A stretch of 56,519 nucleotides of DNA from Mycobacterium scrofulaceum (GTDB taxonomy: Bacteria; Actinomycetota; Actinomycetes; Mycobacteriales; Mycobacteriaceae): assembly GCF_001667885.1 (NCBI RefSeq), contig NZ_LZJW01000081.1:1-56519 (forward strand), given 5' to 3'. Within the stretch, counting starts at the first letter, position 1. Each line of letters begins with the position of its first letter. The position numbers were made by a program, and so were the translations under genes. The notes under the pieces were generated by a model that was given only the letters and a program-made list of their open reading frames with translations, was not told the origin of the DNA and did not search any database. Shown here piece after piece: positions 42,584 to 52,490 of the stretch.

Positions 42584-43017
42584 TGAATACCCTGCACCTC
42601 CGCGCTATTCGGCTCGGCGTGGCCGCGCGCCCGCCGGGCGATGCTCAGGCGACCTGCCATCCGCGCTGTCACCACGGAGCCGAGCCCGCCAGGGCGCCCC
42701 GCAGTCATCCCGCGGCCAGGCGTGTTCACGCTTCTACACGAAACCCCTTGATGGGCACCAACAATGGCGCCGCCGGACCGGCAGGACCAGCCGCCCAGGA
42801 TCTCTCCAGCCGCAAGTGGTGCTGCGGGAATCTTCAGCATATCCGCTTTGGGCGGGGTCCGCCCTGCGACATCCCGTGTGCGCGTGACGTTTGGGTTACG
42901 CCCGCCTGAACGGCACCCGACGACATTCGCCATCCCTCTGACGTGGTCAGCGGGTACCGGCTTGTCCGGGCGAGTTTGGGCGCCGCGCCGGGGCCGGGTG
43001 CGGTACGGTTGCCCAGC
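42584..43017. promoter_or_regulatory. Divergent intergenic region between papA2 and sap
   Basis: This 434-base gap must hold promoters for papA2 (minus) and sap (plus). Open frames here lack ribosome sites and family features. I see no repeat, terminator or well-formed operator in it; CGTGAC-N6-GTTACG at about 42884 is only an imperfect palindrome. Confidence 0.35.
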
Positions 43018-43743
43018 ATGTGGATCACCGTCCTGGTATTGGCCGGCTCGGTGATTTTCGAACCGATACGCCTCGGCCTGGTTGTCCTGCTGCTCAGTCG
43101 GCGGCGCCCGCTTATGCAGCTGCTGGCGTTCTTGTGCGGCGGCTTCACGATGGGCGTCGGCGTGGGCCTGATCGTGCTCTTCCTGCTACGGACGGCGCCT
43201 GCGGTCGGCCACCTCAGCGTGGCTCAAGTGCAGATCGCTTCGGGGCTGGTCGCTTTGCTGATCGCCGCCACGTTGGCCACCGGCGTTTCGGCACGCGGCC
43301 GTGCCCGCCCGGCCGAGGCGACCGTCGGGCCGGTCGGCGCCGGCGTTGCGCTGCTGGAGCGGCCGGCGCCGACCGGTCGCCGTCGACTTGCCGACCGTGC
43401 CCGCATCTTCTTGCGGCGCGATTCTTTAGGTGTCGCAGCGGTTAGCGGCATGGGCGCGGCCTTGCCGTCGGCGAACTACCTGGGCTCGATGGCCGCCATC
43501 CTCGCCTCGCACGCCGCGCCTCTGGCGCAGGTTCAGGCGCTGGTGGCCTTCAATCTGGTGGCCTTCACCGTGGCGGAGCTGCCGCTGATCGGGTATCTCG
43601 CGGCGCCCCATCAGACGCGCGCCGTCATGGCCCGGCTGCAGAGTTGGTTGCGCTCCCGCGGGCCCCGCGACATCGCCGCGTTGGTGGCCGCCGCGGGTTG
43701 TCTCATGCTCGTGCTCGGCCTGACCAGCCTCGGTGCGCGGTAG
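43018..43743 (+). CDS. sap: Sap, sulfolipid-addressing membrane protein (GAP family)
   Basis: A 241-residue integral membrane protein. The orthologue Rv3821 (Sap) helps sulfolipid-1 reach the cell surface together with MmpL8. It has about six membrane segments, beginning MWITVLVLAGSVIFEPIRLG and containing RRPLMQLLAFLCGGFTMGV. A charged cytoplasmic loop (about residues 100-140) is followed by MGAALPSANYLGSMAAILASH. The ATG at 43018 matches the orthologue; the open frame extends farther upstream without similarity. Related GAP proteins occur with other MmpL lipid exporters. It is followed after 42 bases by chp1 in the same direction. Confidence 0.92.
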   Translation: MWITVLVLAGSVIFEPIRLGLVVLLLSRRRPLMQLLAFLCGGFTMGVGVGLIVLFLLRTAPAVGHLSVAQVQIASGLVALLIAATLATGVSARGRARPAEATVGPVGAGVALLERPAPTGRRRLADRARIFLRRDSLGVAAVSGMGAALPSANYLGSMAAILASHAAPLAQVQALVAFNLVAFTVAELPLIGYLAAPHQTRAVMARLQSWLRSRGPRDIAALVAAAGCLMLVLGLTSLGAR

Positions 43744-43785
43744 CATCCCTGCTATAGCTCTTTCGGTAGGCCGTGAGGAGAGTTC

Positions 43786-44871
43786 GTGAACAAACTGCTC
43801 ACCTCGGCGATCACCGTTGGAACATTCACGTGCGCAATCCTTTTCGACGCCGGTAGTGCCGCCGCCGACACCGCCCTGATAGTGCCCGGCACGGCCCCGT
43901 CCCCGTACGGGCCGCTGAGGTCGCTGTATCACTTCGACCCCGCGATGCAGCCGCAGATCGACGCGAACTATTACAGTCCCGCGGCCGTGCGCCGTGTGGT
44001 CCCCTACCCGGGGAGCTTCTGGCCGGTCACCGGCCTCAACTCGCCGACCGTCAACAGCTCCGTGGACACCGGCGCCAACAACCTCGACGCCGCGATCCGC
44101 AGCACCGGCGGGCCCATCTCGGTGGCCGGCCTGTCCCAGGGCTCGCTGGCGCTGGACCGCGAGCAGGCGCGCCTGGCCCACGACCCGACCGCGCCGCCGC
44201 CCGGTCAGCTCACCTTCATCAAGGCCGGTAACCCCGACAACCTCCTCTACAAGGTGTTCGGGCCCGGGACGCACGTGCCGATCATCGACTACACCGTCCC
44301 CGCTCCCGTGGAGAGCCAATACGACACGGTCAATATCGTGGGCCAGTACGATCCCTTCTCCGACCCGCCCAACCATCCCGGCAATCTACTGGCCGACCTG
44401 AATGCGATTGCGGCGGGCGGATATTACGGTCACAGCGCCACCGCGTTCTCGGACCCGGCCCGCGTCGCGCCGTGGGACGTCAGGAGGACCACCAACGACC
44501 TGGGCGGCACCTCCACGACCTATTTCATCCGAAACTCCGAGCTGCCGCTGGCCCGCGCGTTGGTCGACGGCGCGGGGATGCCGCGCGAGGCGGTGGGACC
44601 GATCGACGCGGTGCTGCGCCCGATGGTGGACCGTGCCTACGACCCGGGCCCGGCGCACAATCCGGTCCACATCGTCAACGGCATCACCCACATCCCGACG
44701 ATCTTCTCGGCCGTCTCCTGGCCCATCCGCGGCGCCCGCGCCGGCATCGGCCTGGCAACCGACTCCCTGGCCGTCGCCAGCCTGGCCCGAACCCTGACCC
44801 CCGGCCCCGGGCTCGGCAAGGGCGGCGTGCTGCGCAAGGTCGTCCGCGTGGTCGTCAAAGCCAAGAAGTAG
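43786..44871 (+). CDS. chp1: Chp1-type PE-PPE-domain acyltransferase (Rv3822 orthologue)
   Basis: In M. tuberculosis Chp1 is a membrane-associated enzyme with an extracytoplasmic active site that transfers acyl chains between diacylated intermediates to give mature sulfolipid-1. This 361-residue protein has an N-terminal hydrophobic export signal (LTSAITVGTFTCAILFDAG, then AAADTALIVPGT). A PE-PPE (alpha/beta hydrolase) domain follows, with the nucleophile Ser117 in VAGLSQGSLALD. YDTVNIVGQYDPFSDPP and HIVNGITHIPTI probably hold the acidic residue and the histidine. The GTG at 43786 has GAGGAG five bases upstream. The C-terminus is basic and ends three bases before the convergent mmpL8 stop. 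Confidence 0.92.
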   Translation: MNKLLTSAITVGTFTCAILFDAGSAAADTALIVPGTAPSPYGPLRSLYHFDPAMQPQIDANYYSPAAVRRVVPYPGSFWPVTGLNSPTVNSSVDTGANNLDAAIRSTGGPISVAGLSQGSLALDREQARLAHDPTAPPPGQLTFIKAGNPDNLLYKVFGPGTHVPIIDYTVPAPVESQYDTVNIVGQYDPFSDPPNHPGNLLADLNAIAAGGYYGHSATAFSDPARVAPWDVRRTTNDLGGTSTTYFIRNSELPLARALVDGAGMPREAVGPIDAVLRPMVDRAYDPGPAHNPVHIVNGITHIPTIFSAVSWPIRGARAGIGLATDSLAVASLARTLTPGPGLGKGGVLRKVVRVVVKAKK

Positions 44872-44874
44872 GCG

Positions 44875-47800
44875 CTAGAGCCGCAGCCCGTCGCGCGGCG
44901 AAAAGCCAATCAGCTCTGGCGGTATCGACGCCGGTGACTTCTCTTCATCGGGCAGCAGCGGCTTGCGTCCGAGAGGCCGGCGGCGGCGCAGCGGCAAGCT
45001 CACGGACGCCCAGCCGGACGGCCACCACCAGTTCGCCCGCCCGACCAGCACGGCGATTGCCGGCACGGTCACCGTGCGCAGCAAGAACGTATCCAGCAGC
45101 AGGCCCGTCCCGAGAACGAAGCCGGCCTGAATCACCGTCGACAGGCTGGCGAATACCAGGCCGTACATCGAGGCGGCCATGATGAGGCCCGCCGCCGTGA
45201 TCACACCGCCCGTGGACGACACGGTCCGGACGACCCCGGAACGAATTCCCGACGCGGATTCGTCCCGCAGCCGGGAAATGAGCAGCATGTTGTAATCGGC
45301 GCCCACCGCGACCAATATGACGAACGTCAATCCCGGGACACTCCAATGCATCTGCTCACCGAGGACGAACTGAAACACGATGACGCCGATGCCGAGGGCC
45401 GACATGTACGACACGATCACCGTGCCGATCAGGTACAACGGGGCAACGACCGCGCGCAGCAGTGCAATGAGAATGAGCAGCACCACGCAGATCGTCATCG
45501 CGATGATGAAGACCAGATCGTGATCGGAGTAATCGCGCGTCTCCTTGAGCACCACGGGCAGCCCCACCACCGAGATCTTGGCGTCGGCCAGCGTGGTATT
45601 CGGTTGGGCGCCTTGCGCTGCGGCCGCGATCGCGTCCACCTGATCCATCGCCGCGGTACTGAACGGATTCAGCGCGGTCTGAATCAGGTATCGCATCGCG
45701 TGTCCGTCGGGTGAAACAAACGCGCCGGCAAGCCTTTTCAACTGGTCGGTGGTCATTCCGCCCATCAAGTCCTGCATTCCGCCCGGCAATTGCGCCGGTT
45801 TGCCGCCCTCACCGGTGGCGTACGACAGCGCTTGTGCGGGAATGTAGAAACCCGCCATCGCCGGCGTCGTCGCCTCCTTCTTCATCGACAGCAAGAACGC
45901 CGACGCCTCCCCCAGCCCGAAACCCATCTTCTTGACCTGGTCGACCAATTGCTGCACGCCGTCGGCCAACTGCCTGCTGCCGTCCGCCAGCGTGTTGGTC
46001 CCCTGCTGCAAGAAGGTGATCTTGGCCCGCATGCCGCCCGGGCTGCCCATCCCCAGGGACCCCATCGCACCGATGACGGTCGACAGCGCCCGGCGCAACC
46101 CGGAAACCGTTGCCGCGAGCGTGTGTACGGCCTCGGTCGCCCGCAGCTCCCGCGCCAGTTCCGATATCTTGCCCAGCGTTCCGTCGTCGCGCGCGGTCAC
46201 CAGCCGCTGCAGTTCCTCGCGCGCGTTGACGCAGGCGGGCTCCGCGCTGCACATCGGGCTGTTGTCGAGTGCACCCAGGACGGGGTTGGCCCAATCGGAG
46301 TTGTTGGCAACGAAATTGGCGTTGGCGCCGATGGCGTCACCGAGCGAACGCATCCCGTTGACCAGCCGTTCGGCGCCCTCGAGCTCGGCCAGCGCCCGGT
46401 TACCCCCGAAGATGTTCTGCAGCGTCGCCAGGGCGTCGACCAGGCCGCCGACGGCGGTCACGGCCTGATTGACCTGGGTGCGCACGTCGCCGAGCTTGCC
46501 CGCCATCGTGTTCGCGCCGCCCGCCAACCGGTCCAGATCGCCGGTGTGGTCGACGATCTGCTTGGAGCCCGCGTCCAGTTTGTCGCCGACTTCACCGGCC
46601 TGCCATGACGTCTTGGCCTGCTCCAGGGACTGTCCGGTGGGCCGGGTGATGCCCCGGACCATCGCGACGCCCGGCACCTGGCTGACGCGCTGTGCCATCT
46701 GTTCGAGGTCGGCGAGGGCCCTCGCGCTGCGCAGGTCATGCGGCGAGGAGATGAACAGGTACTCCGGGATGATCAGGTTGGTCGAGAAGTGTTTGTCCAG
46801 CGCGGCGTATCCGATCGAGCTTTCGACGCTGCCGGGCAGGGCCTTGCGATCGTCGTAGTTGTAGCGGGCCAGGCCCGCGCAGCCGGCCAGGATCACCAGC
46901 ACCAGCGCGCTGGCCAGCAGGTGGGTCTTGGGCCTGCGCACGATATTGGCGCCTGATCGCCGCCAGAAGCGCCGGCTGAGGTCGCTGCGGGGTGCGATCC
47001 AGCCCCGGCGCCCGGCGAGCACCAACAGCGCCGGCAGCAAGGTGATCGCGGCGAAGAAGACGACGGCCACCGAGATGCCCAGCACCGGCCCGACCGTCCG
47101 CAGGATTCCCAACCGGGTGAAGATCATCCCGAGGAACGTGACCGCGACGGTCGCCGCCGACGCCGCGATCACTTTGCCGATGGACGCCAGCGCCTTGACC
47201 ACCGCCTGATCGGAGTCCACGCCCTGACGCACGTAGTCGTGATATCGGCTGATCAGGAAGACCGCGTAATCCGTTCCGGCGCCGACCATCATCCCGCTCA
47301 TGAAGATGACGGTCTGGTTGGCGATGCCCAGTCCCGCCGACGCGACCAGGGCCACCAACCGCTGGGCCACCACCGCCGACATCCCGATCGTCAACAGCGG
47401 CAGCACCATTGTGACCGGGTTGCGGTAGATCACCAGCAGGATGACGAACAACAGCACGACGATCGCCAATTCGATGCGCGCGCGGTCGCGCTGGCCGGTG
47501 AGGTTGAGGTCGGCAACCGTAGCCGCGGGGCCGGTCAGGTTGGCCGTCAGCGTGGATCCCGCCACGGTTTGCTTCACGGTGTCGGCGACCCGCGCGTACG
47601 CCTGTTTGGATTGCGGTGAGCCGAGGTCGCCGGGCAGCCCGACGGGCAGCATCCAGGCCTGGTGGTCCTTGCTGGTCATCAGCTCACGCAGCGGTGGCGT
47701 GCTGACGAAATCTTGCAGCATCGCCACGCTTTGGGGGTCGCGGCGGAGAGTTTCGACGAGTTTGCGGTAGGTGTCTTCGTCGGCGGGTGTCAGCCCCTTG

Positions 47801-48075
47801 GTGTCGCTGAGCACCACCACCGCGATGCTCTGCAACCCGGCTTCGCCGAACGCGGCGTTCATGTTTCGGGTCGCGGCCAGCACCGGGGCATCGGTTGGCA
47901 GGATCGCTACGGGGTGTCGCTGGGAGATCTCCTCCAGCGAGGGCGCAGTCAGCGATAGGGCACCCGCGAGTGCGATCCAGAGACCGATGACCAGCCACGG
48001 CCGTCGCCCTATCAGGCGCCCGAGCCGGGGGAAGATGCCCGGGGCGTCCTCCCGGCGGGTGTTCGCTAGTGCCAT
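44875..48075 (-). CDS. mmpL8: MmpL8 lipid transporter
   Basis: MmpL8 exports the diacylated sulfolipid precursor across the plasma membrane in M. tuberculosis. This 1066-residue RND-family protein has the twelve-helix plan, two porter domains and a coiled-coil-like insertion in the second (about residues 480-740). Diagnostic strings include [44 protein letters not shown] and [39 protein letters not shown] is also present, and the protein ends RDGLRL, like the M. tuberculosis protein. The GTDYAVF and GADYNML motifs carry the proton-relay Asp-Tyr pairs. It is 24 bases from chp1's other neighbours only on the papA1 side and is probably cotranscribed with papA1. Confidence 0.95.
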   Translation of the reverse strand: MALANTRREDAPGIFPRLGRLIGRRPWLVIGLWIALAGALSLTAPSLEEISQRHPVAILPTDAPVLAATRNMNAAFGEAGLQSIAVVVLSDTKGLTPADEDTYRKLVETLRRDPQSVAMLQDFVSTPPLRELMTSKDHQAWMLPVGLPGDLGSPQSKQAYARVADTVKQTVAGSTLTANLTGPAATVADLNLTGQRDRARIELAIVVLLFVILLVIYRNPVTMVLPLLTIGMSAVVAQRLVALVASAGLGIANQTVIFMSGMMVGAGTDYAVFLISRYHDYVRQGVDSDQAVVKALASIGKVIAASAATVAVTFLGMIFTRLGILRTVGPVLGISVAVVFFAAITLLPALLVLAGRRGWIAPRSDLSRRFWRRSGANIVRRPKTHLLASALVLVILAGCAGLARYNYDDRKALPGSVESSIGYAALDKHFSTNLIIPEYLFISSPHDLRSARALADLEQMAQRVSQVPGVAMVRGITRPTGQSLEQAKTSWQAGEVGDKLDAGSKQIVDHTGDLDRLAGGANTMAGKLGDVRTQVNQAVTAVGGLVDALATLQNIFGGNRALAELEGAERLVNGMRSLGDAIGANANFVANNSDWANPVLGALDNSPMCSAEPACVNAREELQRLVTARDDGTLGKISELARELRATEAVHTLAATVSGLRRALSTVIGAMGSLGMGSPGGMRAKITFLQQGTNTLADGSRQLADGVQQLVDQVKKMGFGLGEASAFLLSMKKEATTPAMAGFYIPAQALSYATGEGGKPAQLPGGMQDLMGGMTTDQLKRLAGAFVSPDGHAMRYLIQTALNPFSTAAMDQVDAIAAAAQGAQPNTTLADAKISVVGLPVVLKETRDYSDHDLVFIIAMTICVVLLILIALLRAVVAPLYLIGTVIVSYMSALGIGVIVFQFVLGEQMHWSVPGLTFVILVAVGADYNMLLISRLRDESASGIRSGVVRTVSSTGGVITAAGLIMAASMYGLVFASLSTVIQAGFVLGTGLLLDTFLLRTVTVPAIAVLVGRANWWWPSGWASVSLPLRRRRPLGRKPLLPDEEKSPASIPPELIGFSPRDGLRL

Positions 48076-48099
48076 TTGAGAACCGGATTCTTGTTGGCG

Positions 48100-49542
48100 T
48101 TAGTAGGCGGCCTGCCGGTGGCGCTGGGCAGCGTTACCTGCACGCTCGGCCGCGCCGCCGTCGGCGATGCGGACGCACACGGATTTTAGGGCATCCAGGT
48201 ATCGGGTCACGGAATTTCGGGCCACCGGTTGGCTGGGGAACAACACGCTGGCCGCGGTCTCGTCGAACCGCCCCACCATGGTGCTCAACGGGTAGGTGAC
48301 CCTGCCGTCGCTGTGCGCGCCCACGGTCAGGCCCTCGAACAGTTGGGTCATCAGCGATAGCGGGTTAGCTTGGGCGTCAAAGAAATTCACCAAGTTGAAC
48401 AGCGGCGGGGGCCTGCGCAGCGACGGCACCAATTCGACGACCCGCTCGAATGGCACCCTTGCGAGGTCCGCGCCCGCATCGAAGGACTCCTGGGCGCTTC
48501 GGGCGATGTGGTTGAAGGGCAGTCCGGCGACGGGAACGGTGACCGGGATCTGGCCGGTGAACCAGCCCTGCGTCGTGAAGTCGTCCTGCGTGCTGCGCGT
48601 GTCTCTCGGGGTTATGCCGAAATAGGTTTCGGCGCCGGTCAATTCGTGCACCGCCAGCGCGAGGCAGGCGAACATGCCGCCCACGAAACGGGCGCCCGCC
48701 CCGACGCAGGCAGCCTCGAATCGATGCGTCTGTTCCTCGTCGAGCAAGGTCAGGCCCAGCAGGTCGCCGCCATAGGGCACCGACTGGTCCCCGAGGGGGA
48801 GCGGGAACGGCGGGAACGTCCCGTCGTTGCGTTCGGCGAAGTCGGCCCAGGCGCGCACCTCCGCCGAGCCTTCGGTCAGCGCGGAGGTGTACTCCCGCTG
48901 CCGGACGCAGTGGTCGGCGTAGCTGCCGGCCGGCGGCAGCTCCACCGGCGGGTTGCCACCGGTCAGCTCCGCGTACATCGTCTGGAACTCCATGAGTCCC
49001 ATCCCGACGAATTGTCCGTCGGCGTGCAGGTGATCGATGCTGGCATAGAAGGTGAAGCGGTCGGGCCGCTGAATCACGCCGAAGCGGAAGCAATCCCACT
49101 GCAGCGAGTCGGGTGTGGCCACGACGTGGTCCTGCAGTTGGGCGCTGGACAGCTCGCCGTGCTCGGTGAGTGCCAGCTCGATGTCCGCCGGGTCGGGGAT
49201 GGTGTGCCGCACGATGTGGTCGGCGTCGAAGTATTCGAACCAGCTGCGGTAGGTGTCGTGCCGGCGCAGATGCGCGTTGATGACGTACGTCATGGCGCGC
49301 AGGTCGCAGCGCCCCGAGACCTCGACCGAAGCGATCAGCAGCCGGGAGTGATCCAGGCCGCGGGCGGCTTGTTCGCGCAAGCTGCGCAGGTGCCGGGCCT
49401 GGACGTAGCTGGGGGGAATCGGGCTGGCCGGCGCCGCGAGGGCCTTGGCGCGGGCCGCTGGCGATGGGTGCCACGAGAACAGGGCGCCGGGCGCAGGCGC
49501 CCAGTCCTTGACCGTTGAGACTTCCAATGGCCCGATCCGCAC
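48100..49542 (-). CDS. papA1: Acyltransferase PapA1 (sulfolipid-type)
   Basis: In sulfolipid-1 synthesis PapA1 transfers a Pks2-made (hydroxy)phthioceranoyl chain to the monoacylated intermediate. The 480-residue protein is close to PapA1: [53 protein letters not shown] and [16 protein letters not shown]. The active site is His171-x3-Asp175 in [11 protein letters not shown]. The GTG at 49542 has GGGAGG upstream and matches the orthologue's start, so the longer frame is rejected. The gene is 24 bases upstream of mmpL8 on the same strand. In M. tuberculosis pks2 and fadD23 come next, but here the next gene is the Rv3829c-like oxidoreductase, so the acyl donor must be made elsewhere. Confidence 0.94.
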   Translation of the reverse strand: MRIGPLEVSTVKDWAPAPGALFSWHPSPAARAKALAAPASPIPPSYVQARHLRSLREQAARGLDHSRLLIASVEVSGRCDLRAMTYVINAHLRRHDTYRSWFEYFDADHIVRHTIPDPADIELALTEHGELSSAQLQDHVVATPDSLQWDCFRFGVIQRPDRFTFYASIDHLHADGQFVGMGLMEFQTMYAELTGGNPPVELPPAGSYADHCVRQREYTSALTEGSAEVRAWADFAERNDGTFPPFPLPLGDQSVPYGGDLLGLTLLDEEQTHRFEAACVGAGARFVGGMFACLALAVHELTGAETYFGITPRDTRSTQDDFTTQGWFTGQIPVTVPVAGLPFNHIARSAQESFDAGADLARVPFERVVELVPSLRRPPPLFNLVNFFDAQANPLSLMTQLFEGLTVGAHSDGRVTYPLSTMVGRFDETAASVLFPSQPVARNSVTRYLDALKSVCVRIADGGAAERAGNAAQRHRQAAY

Positions 49543-49701
49543 CGCTGCCTCCCGTACGTGGCACCGACGGCGGTGCGTGGAGAAAGCGTGCTCACCCGGG
49601 GGACCCGCCAAACACCGGTGGTGCTGAGGTTCCCCGGTAGCGTAGCCCGCGTCGCGGCGCGCCGCTTGGAACGACGTGCCACCCGCCCGGCGGCTCGAAG
49701 A

Positions 49702-51264
49702 TCAGCCCGTGCGTTCTTCGAGCGCCTGCCGGGCCGCGTTGTAGCCGGGGATGAACGTGATGCCCGGCCCGCCGTGGCAACCCGCGCTGCCGAGATACAG
49801 ACCCTCGATCGGGATGGTTTGACCGCGAAAACCCCTGGGGCCCGGCCGATTCGGCCCGATCTGATTGGGGTTCAGCAAACCATGGCAGTAATCGCCGCCG
49901 GGGGCGCCGAACATCACGCCCATGTGCTTGGGCGTGAAGGTGGTGTGCCGGATGATGCTGCGCTCGAAGTTCGGCGCCAGCCGGGTGATCTTGTCGATCA
50001 CCCGCTGACCCATTTCGACCTTCGCGTCGCCGTAGTCGGCGCCGCCTTCGATCGGGAACCACAAGGCGAAGGCAGAGGCGGCGTGCTTGCCCGCCGGCGC
50101 CAGGTCCGGGTCGTTCTGCGTGGGAATCTGCAACACCACCGTCGGGTCGGCCGGGACGATTCCGCGGCGGCAGTCCTCCCACTGCTGCTGGACTTCCTCC
50201 GGCGTGCAGAACAGGCCGATCGATGCCTGCATGGCCGGGTCGTTGAGCGCCTCGTAGGGCGCGGCGAACTGCGGGGCCTCCTCCAGCGCGAAGTGCATCT
50301 GCAGATAGCTGCCGCGATGGTCGGTCCGGGCGTAGCGCTCCCGGATGTCGCCGGGCAGCAGCGCCGGGTCGATCAGTTCGTTGAGGGTGATGTCGGGCGC
50401 AATACCGGAGACCACGATCGGGGCGGTCAAGGTGTCACCGCCCTCGGTGCGCACCCCGCTCACCCGCCCCTCGTCGACCAGGATCTCGGTCACCTTGCTC
50501 CGCAGGCGGACCTCGCCGCCGTGGCTTTCCAGCAGCTCGCCCAGGTGCGAGGTGAGCGCACCGATGCCGCCGCGCAGCTTCTTCATCTGCATGGTGTCCC
50601 CGTCGGGAACACCCAGCCCGAAGGCCAGCGCGGCCGCGCTGCCCGGTGTGGCGGGCCCGCGATAGAGGGTGTTGACGGCCAGCACGGTCATCGAGCCGCG
50701 CAGCGCCCCGTGCTTCTCCCGGTCGGGAAGGTAGCGGTCCAACACGTCGGTGACCGAACCGAACAACATGTCGTCGATCGCCGAGCGTTCGAATTCGTTT
50801 GTGGCGCAGGCATACATCTCGTCGTAGGTCTTGGGTTGGGTTCCCGCCTCGAACCGGCCCAGCGCCCTGGTGGGCGCCTGGCTCCACGCCATCAGCCCCG
50901 CCATCCCGTTGACCGCGTCCGCCCCGTGCACCTCGTTGAGGTGGGTGAACAGCTTGATGGGGTCGCTGTACTGAATCAGCGGGTCGTCGCCGACGCCGCG
51001 CACCGCCACCGACATCACGTCGAGGTCGATCGTCGGCAAGGTGTCCAGGCCGAGCTCCTCGACGACCACCGTCGAGGTGGGGAACTGCACCGATCCGGCG
51101 ATCTCGAACCGGTACCCGTCGAACAGCTCCACCGTGGATGCCATTCCGCCGGCGTACAGCTTGGAATCCAGGCACACCGTGCGCAATCCCGCCTTCTGCA
51201 GCAGCACCGCCGCCGCCAAGCCGTTGTGCCCGGCACCGATAACTATCGCGTCGTAATCAGACAT
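49702..51264 (-). CDS. Phytoene-dehydrogenase-like FAD oxidoreductase (Rv3829c orthologue)
   Basis: A 520-residue flavoprotein of the carotenoid/retinol saturase and phytoene desaturase group, probably reducing or oxidising a lipid or isoprenoid. The FAD-binding VIGAGHNGLAAAVLLQKAG is at the N-terminus, followed by AGGMASTVELFDGYRFE. The C-terminal FAD contact is LYLGSAGCHGGPGITFIPGYNAA. The ATG at 51264 with GGGAGG upstream is chosen over nine extra codons. A TetR-type operator lies 36-59 bases before the start, so the adjacent TetR gene very likely controls it. The substrate is unknown. Confidence 0.92.
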   Translation of the reverse strand: MSDYDAIVIGAGHNGLAAAVLLQKAGLRTVCLDSKLYAGGMASTVELFDGYRFEIAGSVQFPTSTVVVEELGLDTLPTIDLDVMSVAVRGVGDDPLIQYSDPIKLFTHLNEVHGADAVNGMAGLMAWSQAPTRALGRFEAGTQPKTYDEMYACATNEFERSAIDDMLFGSVTDVLDRYLPDREKHGALRGSMTVLAVNTLYRGPATPGSAAALAFGLGVPDGDTMQMKKLRGGIGALTSHLGELLESHGGEVRLRSKVTEILVDEGRVSGVRTEGGDTLTAPIVVSGIAPDITLNELIDPALLPGDIRERYARTDHRGSYLQMHFALEEAPQFAAPYEALNDPAMQASIGLFCTPEEVQQQWEDCRRGIVPADPTVVLQIPTQNDPDLAPAGKHAASAFALWFPIEGGADYGDAKVEMGQRVIDKITRLAPNFERSIIRHTTFTPKHMGVMFGAPGGDYCHGLLNPNQIGPNRPGPRGFRGQTIPIEGLYLGSAGCHGGPGITFIPGYNAARQALEERTG

Positions 51265-51299
51265 ATGACCTCCCGCACAGCAGGCTGGCATGCGGCCAA

Positions 51300-51323
51300 A
51301 GTTTTGTCAATTATGACGAAACT
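51300..51323. promoter_or_regulatory. TetR operator copy 1 (Rv3829c promoter)
   Basis: AGTTTTGTCA-ATTA-TGACGAAACT is an inverted repeat with ten-base arms and one mismatch. It lies just upstream of the oxidoreductase start at 51264 and covers the stop codon of the tetR gene. It matches the operator at 51958-51977 except in the spacer and one arm position. Confidence 0.75.
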
Positions 51324-51934
51324 GTGGTGACCCAGGTACCGGAGATGCCCTCCCGCAGCGATTCCAGCGCGACATGCGACATTCGCGCCAGCTCCCCGAG
51401 GGATCGCTCCTCGCCAACCATCCAGGCCTCCATCGCGCCGAATACCGCGGCGGCGATGCAACGGGCGGTCACCGTGATCCGTAACCGCGCGTCGGGCTTC
51501 CGTTGCGCCTTGCAGCTACGCCTCTCCAGTTGCGCCTCGATCGCGTCGGCGAGGTCGGCCTGGACGTCGCGGATGTGGCGATGGATGCGGTCCTGGTCCA
51601 ACTCACCGCCGCGCATTGCGGCGATTTTCGCAACCGCCTCAACGTCATAGGGGAACGCGAAGATGGCCGACTGAACGGAATCGATGACCGGTTCGTCGGC
51701 AGGTCTGGCGTCCAGCGCCGCGCGAAACCAGTTCAGTCCGGTGTAGTCGGCAAACAGCAGATCGTGCTTGGAGCTGAAGTGGCGATAGAAGGTGCGCAGC
51801 GAGACTCCGGCGTCGGCAGCGATCTGTTCGGCCGAGGTGTCCTCGACCCCCTGGGCCAGGAAGCGCACCATGGCGGCCTGGCGCAACGCCTCACGGGTGC
51901 GCTCGCTGCGCGCCGTCTGCGCCGGCCTGACCAT
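51311..51934 (-). CDS. TetR-family transcriptional regulator (Rv3830c orthologue)
   Basis: A 207-residue repressor. The N-terminal DNA-binding domain reads RTREALRQAAMVRFLAQGVE, then TSAEQIAADAGVSLRTFYRHFSSKHDLLFADY, a classic TetR helix-turn-helix (about residues 32-60). The C-terminal ligand domain ends with ITVTARCIAAAVFGAMEAWM. The ATG at 51934 gives the usual start six codons inside the open frame. It is divergent from the DUF2834 gene and upstream of the oxidoreductase gene; both flanks carry the same palindrome, so it probably represses all three genes. The inducer is unknown, but a lipid or isoprenoid substrate of the oxidoreductase is plausible (inference). Confidence 0.93.
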   Translation of the reverse strand: MVRPAQTARSERTREALRQAAMVRFLAQGVEDTSAEQIAADAGVSLRTFYRHFSSKHDLLFADYTGLNWFRAALDARPADEPVIDSVQSAIFAFPYDVEAVAKIAAMRGGELDQDRIHRHIRDVQADLADAIEAQLERRSCKAQRKPDARLRITVTARCIAAAVFGAMEAWMVGEERSLGELARMSHVALESLREGISGTWVTTVSS

Positions 51935-51957
51935 GCAAGTAAGGTACCCCACCCCGC

Positions 51958-51977
51958 TTTTGTCAGTATTGACAAAA
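51958..51977. promoter_or_regulatory. TetR operator copy 2 (tetR / DUF2834 divergent promoter)
   Basis: TTTTGTCA-GTAT-TGACAAAA is a perfect inverted repeat in the 70-base gap between the divergent starts at 51934 and 52005. It includes TTGACA (51969-51974), a consensus -35 for the rightward gene, so binding would block transcription. Confidence 0.8.
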
Positions 51978-52004
51978 CTTTGGACGCCGGGTCAGACTGC
52001 GGCC

Positions 52005-52490
52005 ATGGTCTCGCTTCTTGTGCATGCAGTTCTCGGGCTCAGTGTCATCGGCTGGATCGTCGCCGCCAACCCGAAGGTCTTCGCCCGCCCGGCCGGCGGA
52101 CCGTTGTTTTCCCCGCTGGAATGCGTGTATTACGTCGTCGGCATCGCTTCGGTCGCGTTGGGCTGGTACTTCAACGTCACCTACGTGCAGGAGTACTCGC
52201 ACGGATCCACCAACCCGCTCTGGGGCGAGCACGGGAGCTGGGCCGAATACATCAGGCTGATGTTCACCAATCCGGCCGCGGACTCCGCGAGCCAGGACTA
52301 CACGATCGCGAATGTGGTTCTGCTGCCGCTGTTTACGGTCGTGGACGGCTACCGCCGCGGGCTCAAACACCCGTGGCTGTACTTCGTCTCCAGCCTGTTC
52401 ACCAGCTTCGCGTTCGCGTTCGCCTTCTACTTCGCCACCATCGAGCGGCAGCGCCGGCACGAGCAGGCCCGCCAAACGGTGGACGCCTAG
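52005..52490 (+). CDS. DUF2834-type membrane protein (Rv3831 orthologue)
   Basis: A 161-residue membrane protein with about four helices: VSLLVHAVLGLSVIGWIVAA, VVGIASVALGWYFNVTYV, YTIANVVLLPLFTVV and YFVSSLFTSFAFAFAFYFA. A soluble loop with EYSHGSTNPLWGEHGSWAEY lies between helices 2 and 3. The ATG at 52005 follows the TetR operator closely. Its function is unknown; control by the same operator as the oxidoreductase suggests a shared process. Its TAG stop overlaps the TAG of the opposing HxlR gene within the four bases CTAG. Confidence 0.88.
   Translation: MVSLLVHAVLGLSVIGWIVAANPKVFARPAGGPLFSPLECVYYVVGIASVALGWYFNVTYVQEYSHGSTNPLWGEHGSWAEYIRLMFTNPAADSASQDYTIANVVLLPLFTVVDGYRRGLKHPWLYFVSSLFTSFAFAFAFYFATIERQRRHEQARQTVDA

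Noticed and set aside
42880..42902. CRP-like palindrome CGTGAC-N6-GTTACG upstream of sap
   Set aside because: The right half does not fit TCACA, so it does not match the CRP consensus.
42550..42909. Possible small genes in the papA2-sap gap (frames of 119, 120 and 129 codons)
   Set aside because: No ribosome site, several overlapping frames at once, and no composition or motif like a real protein.
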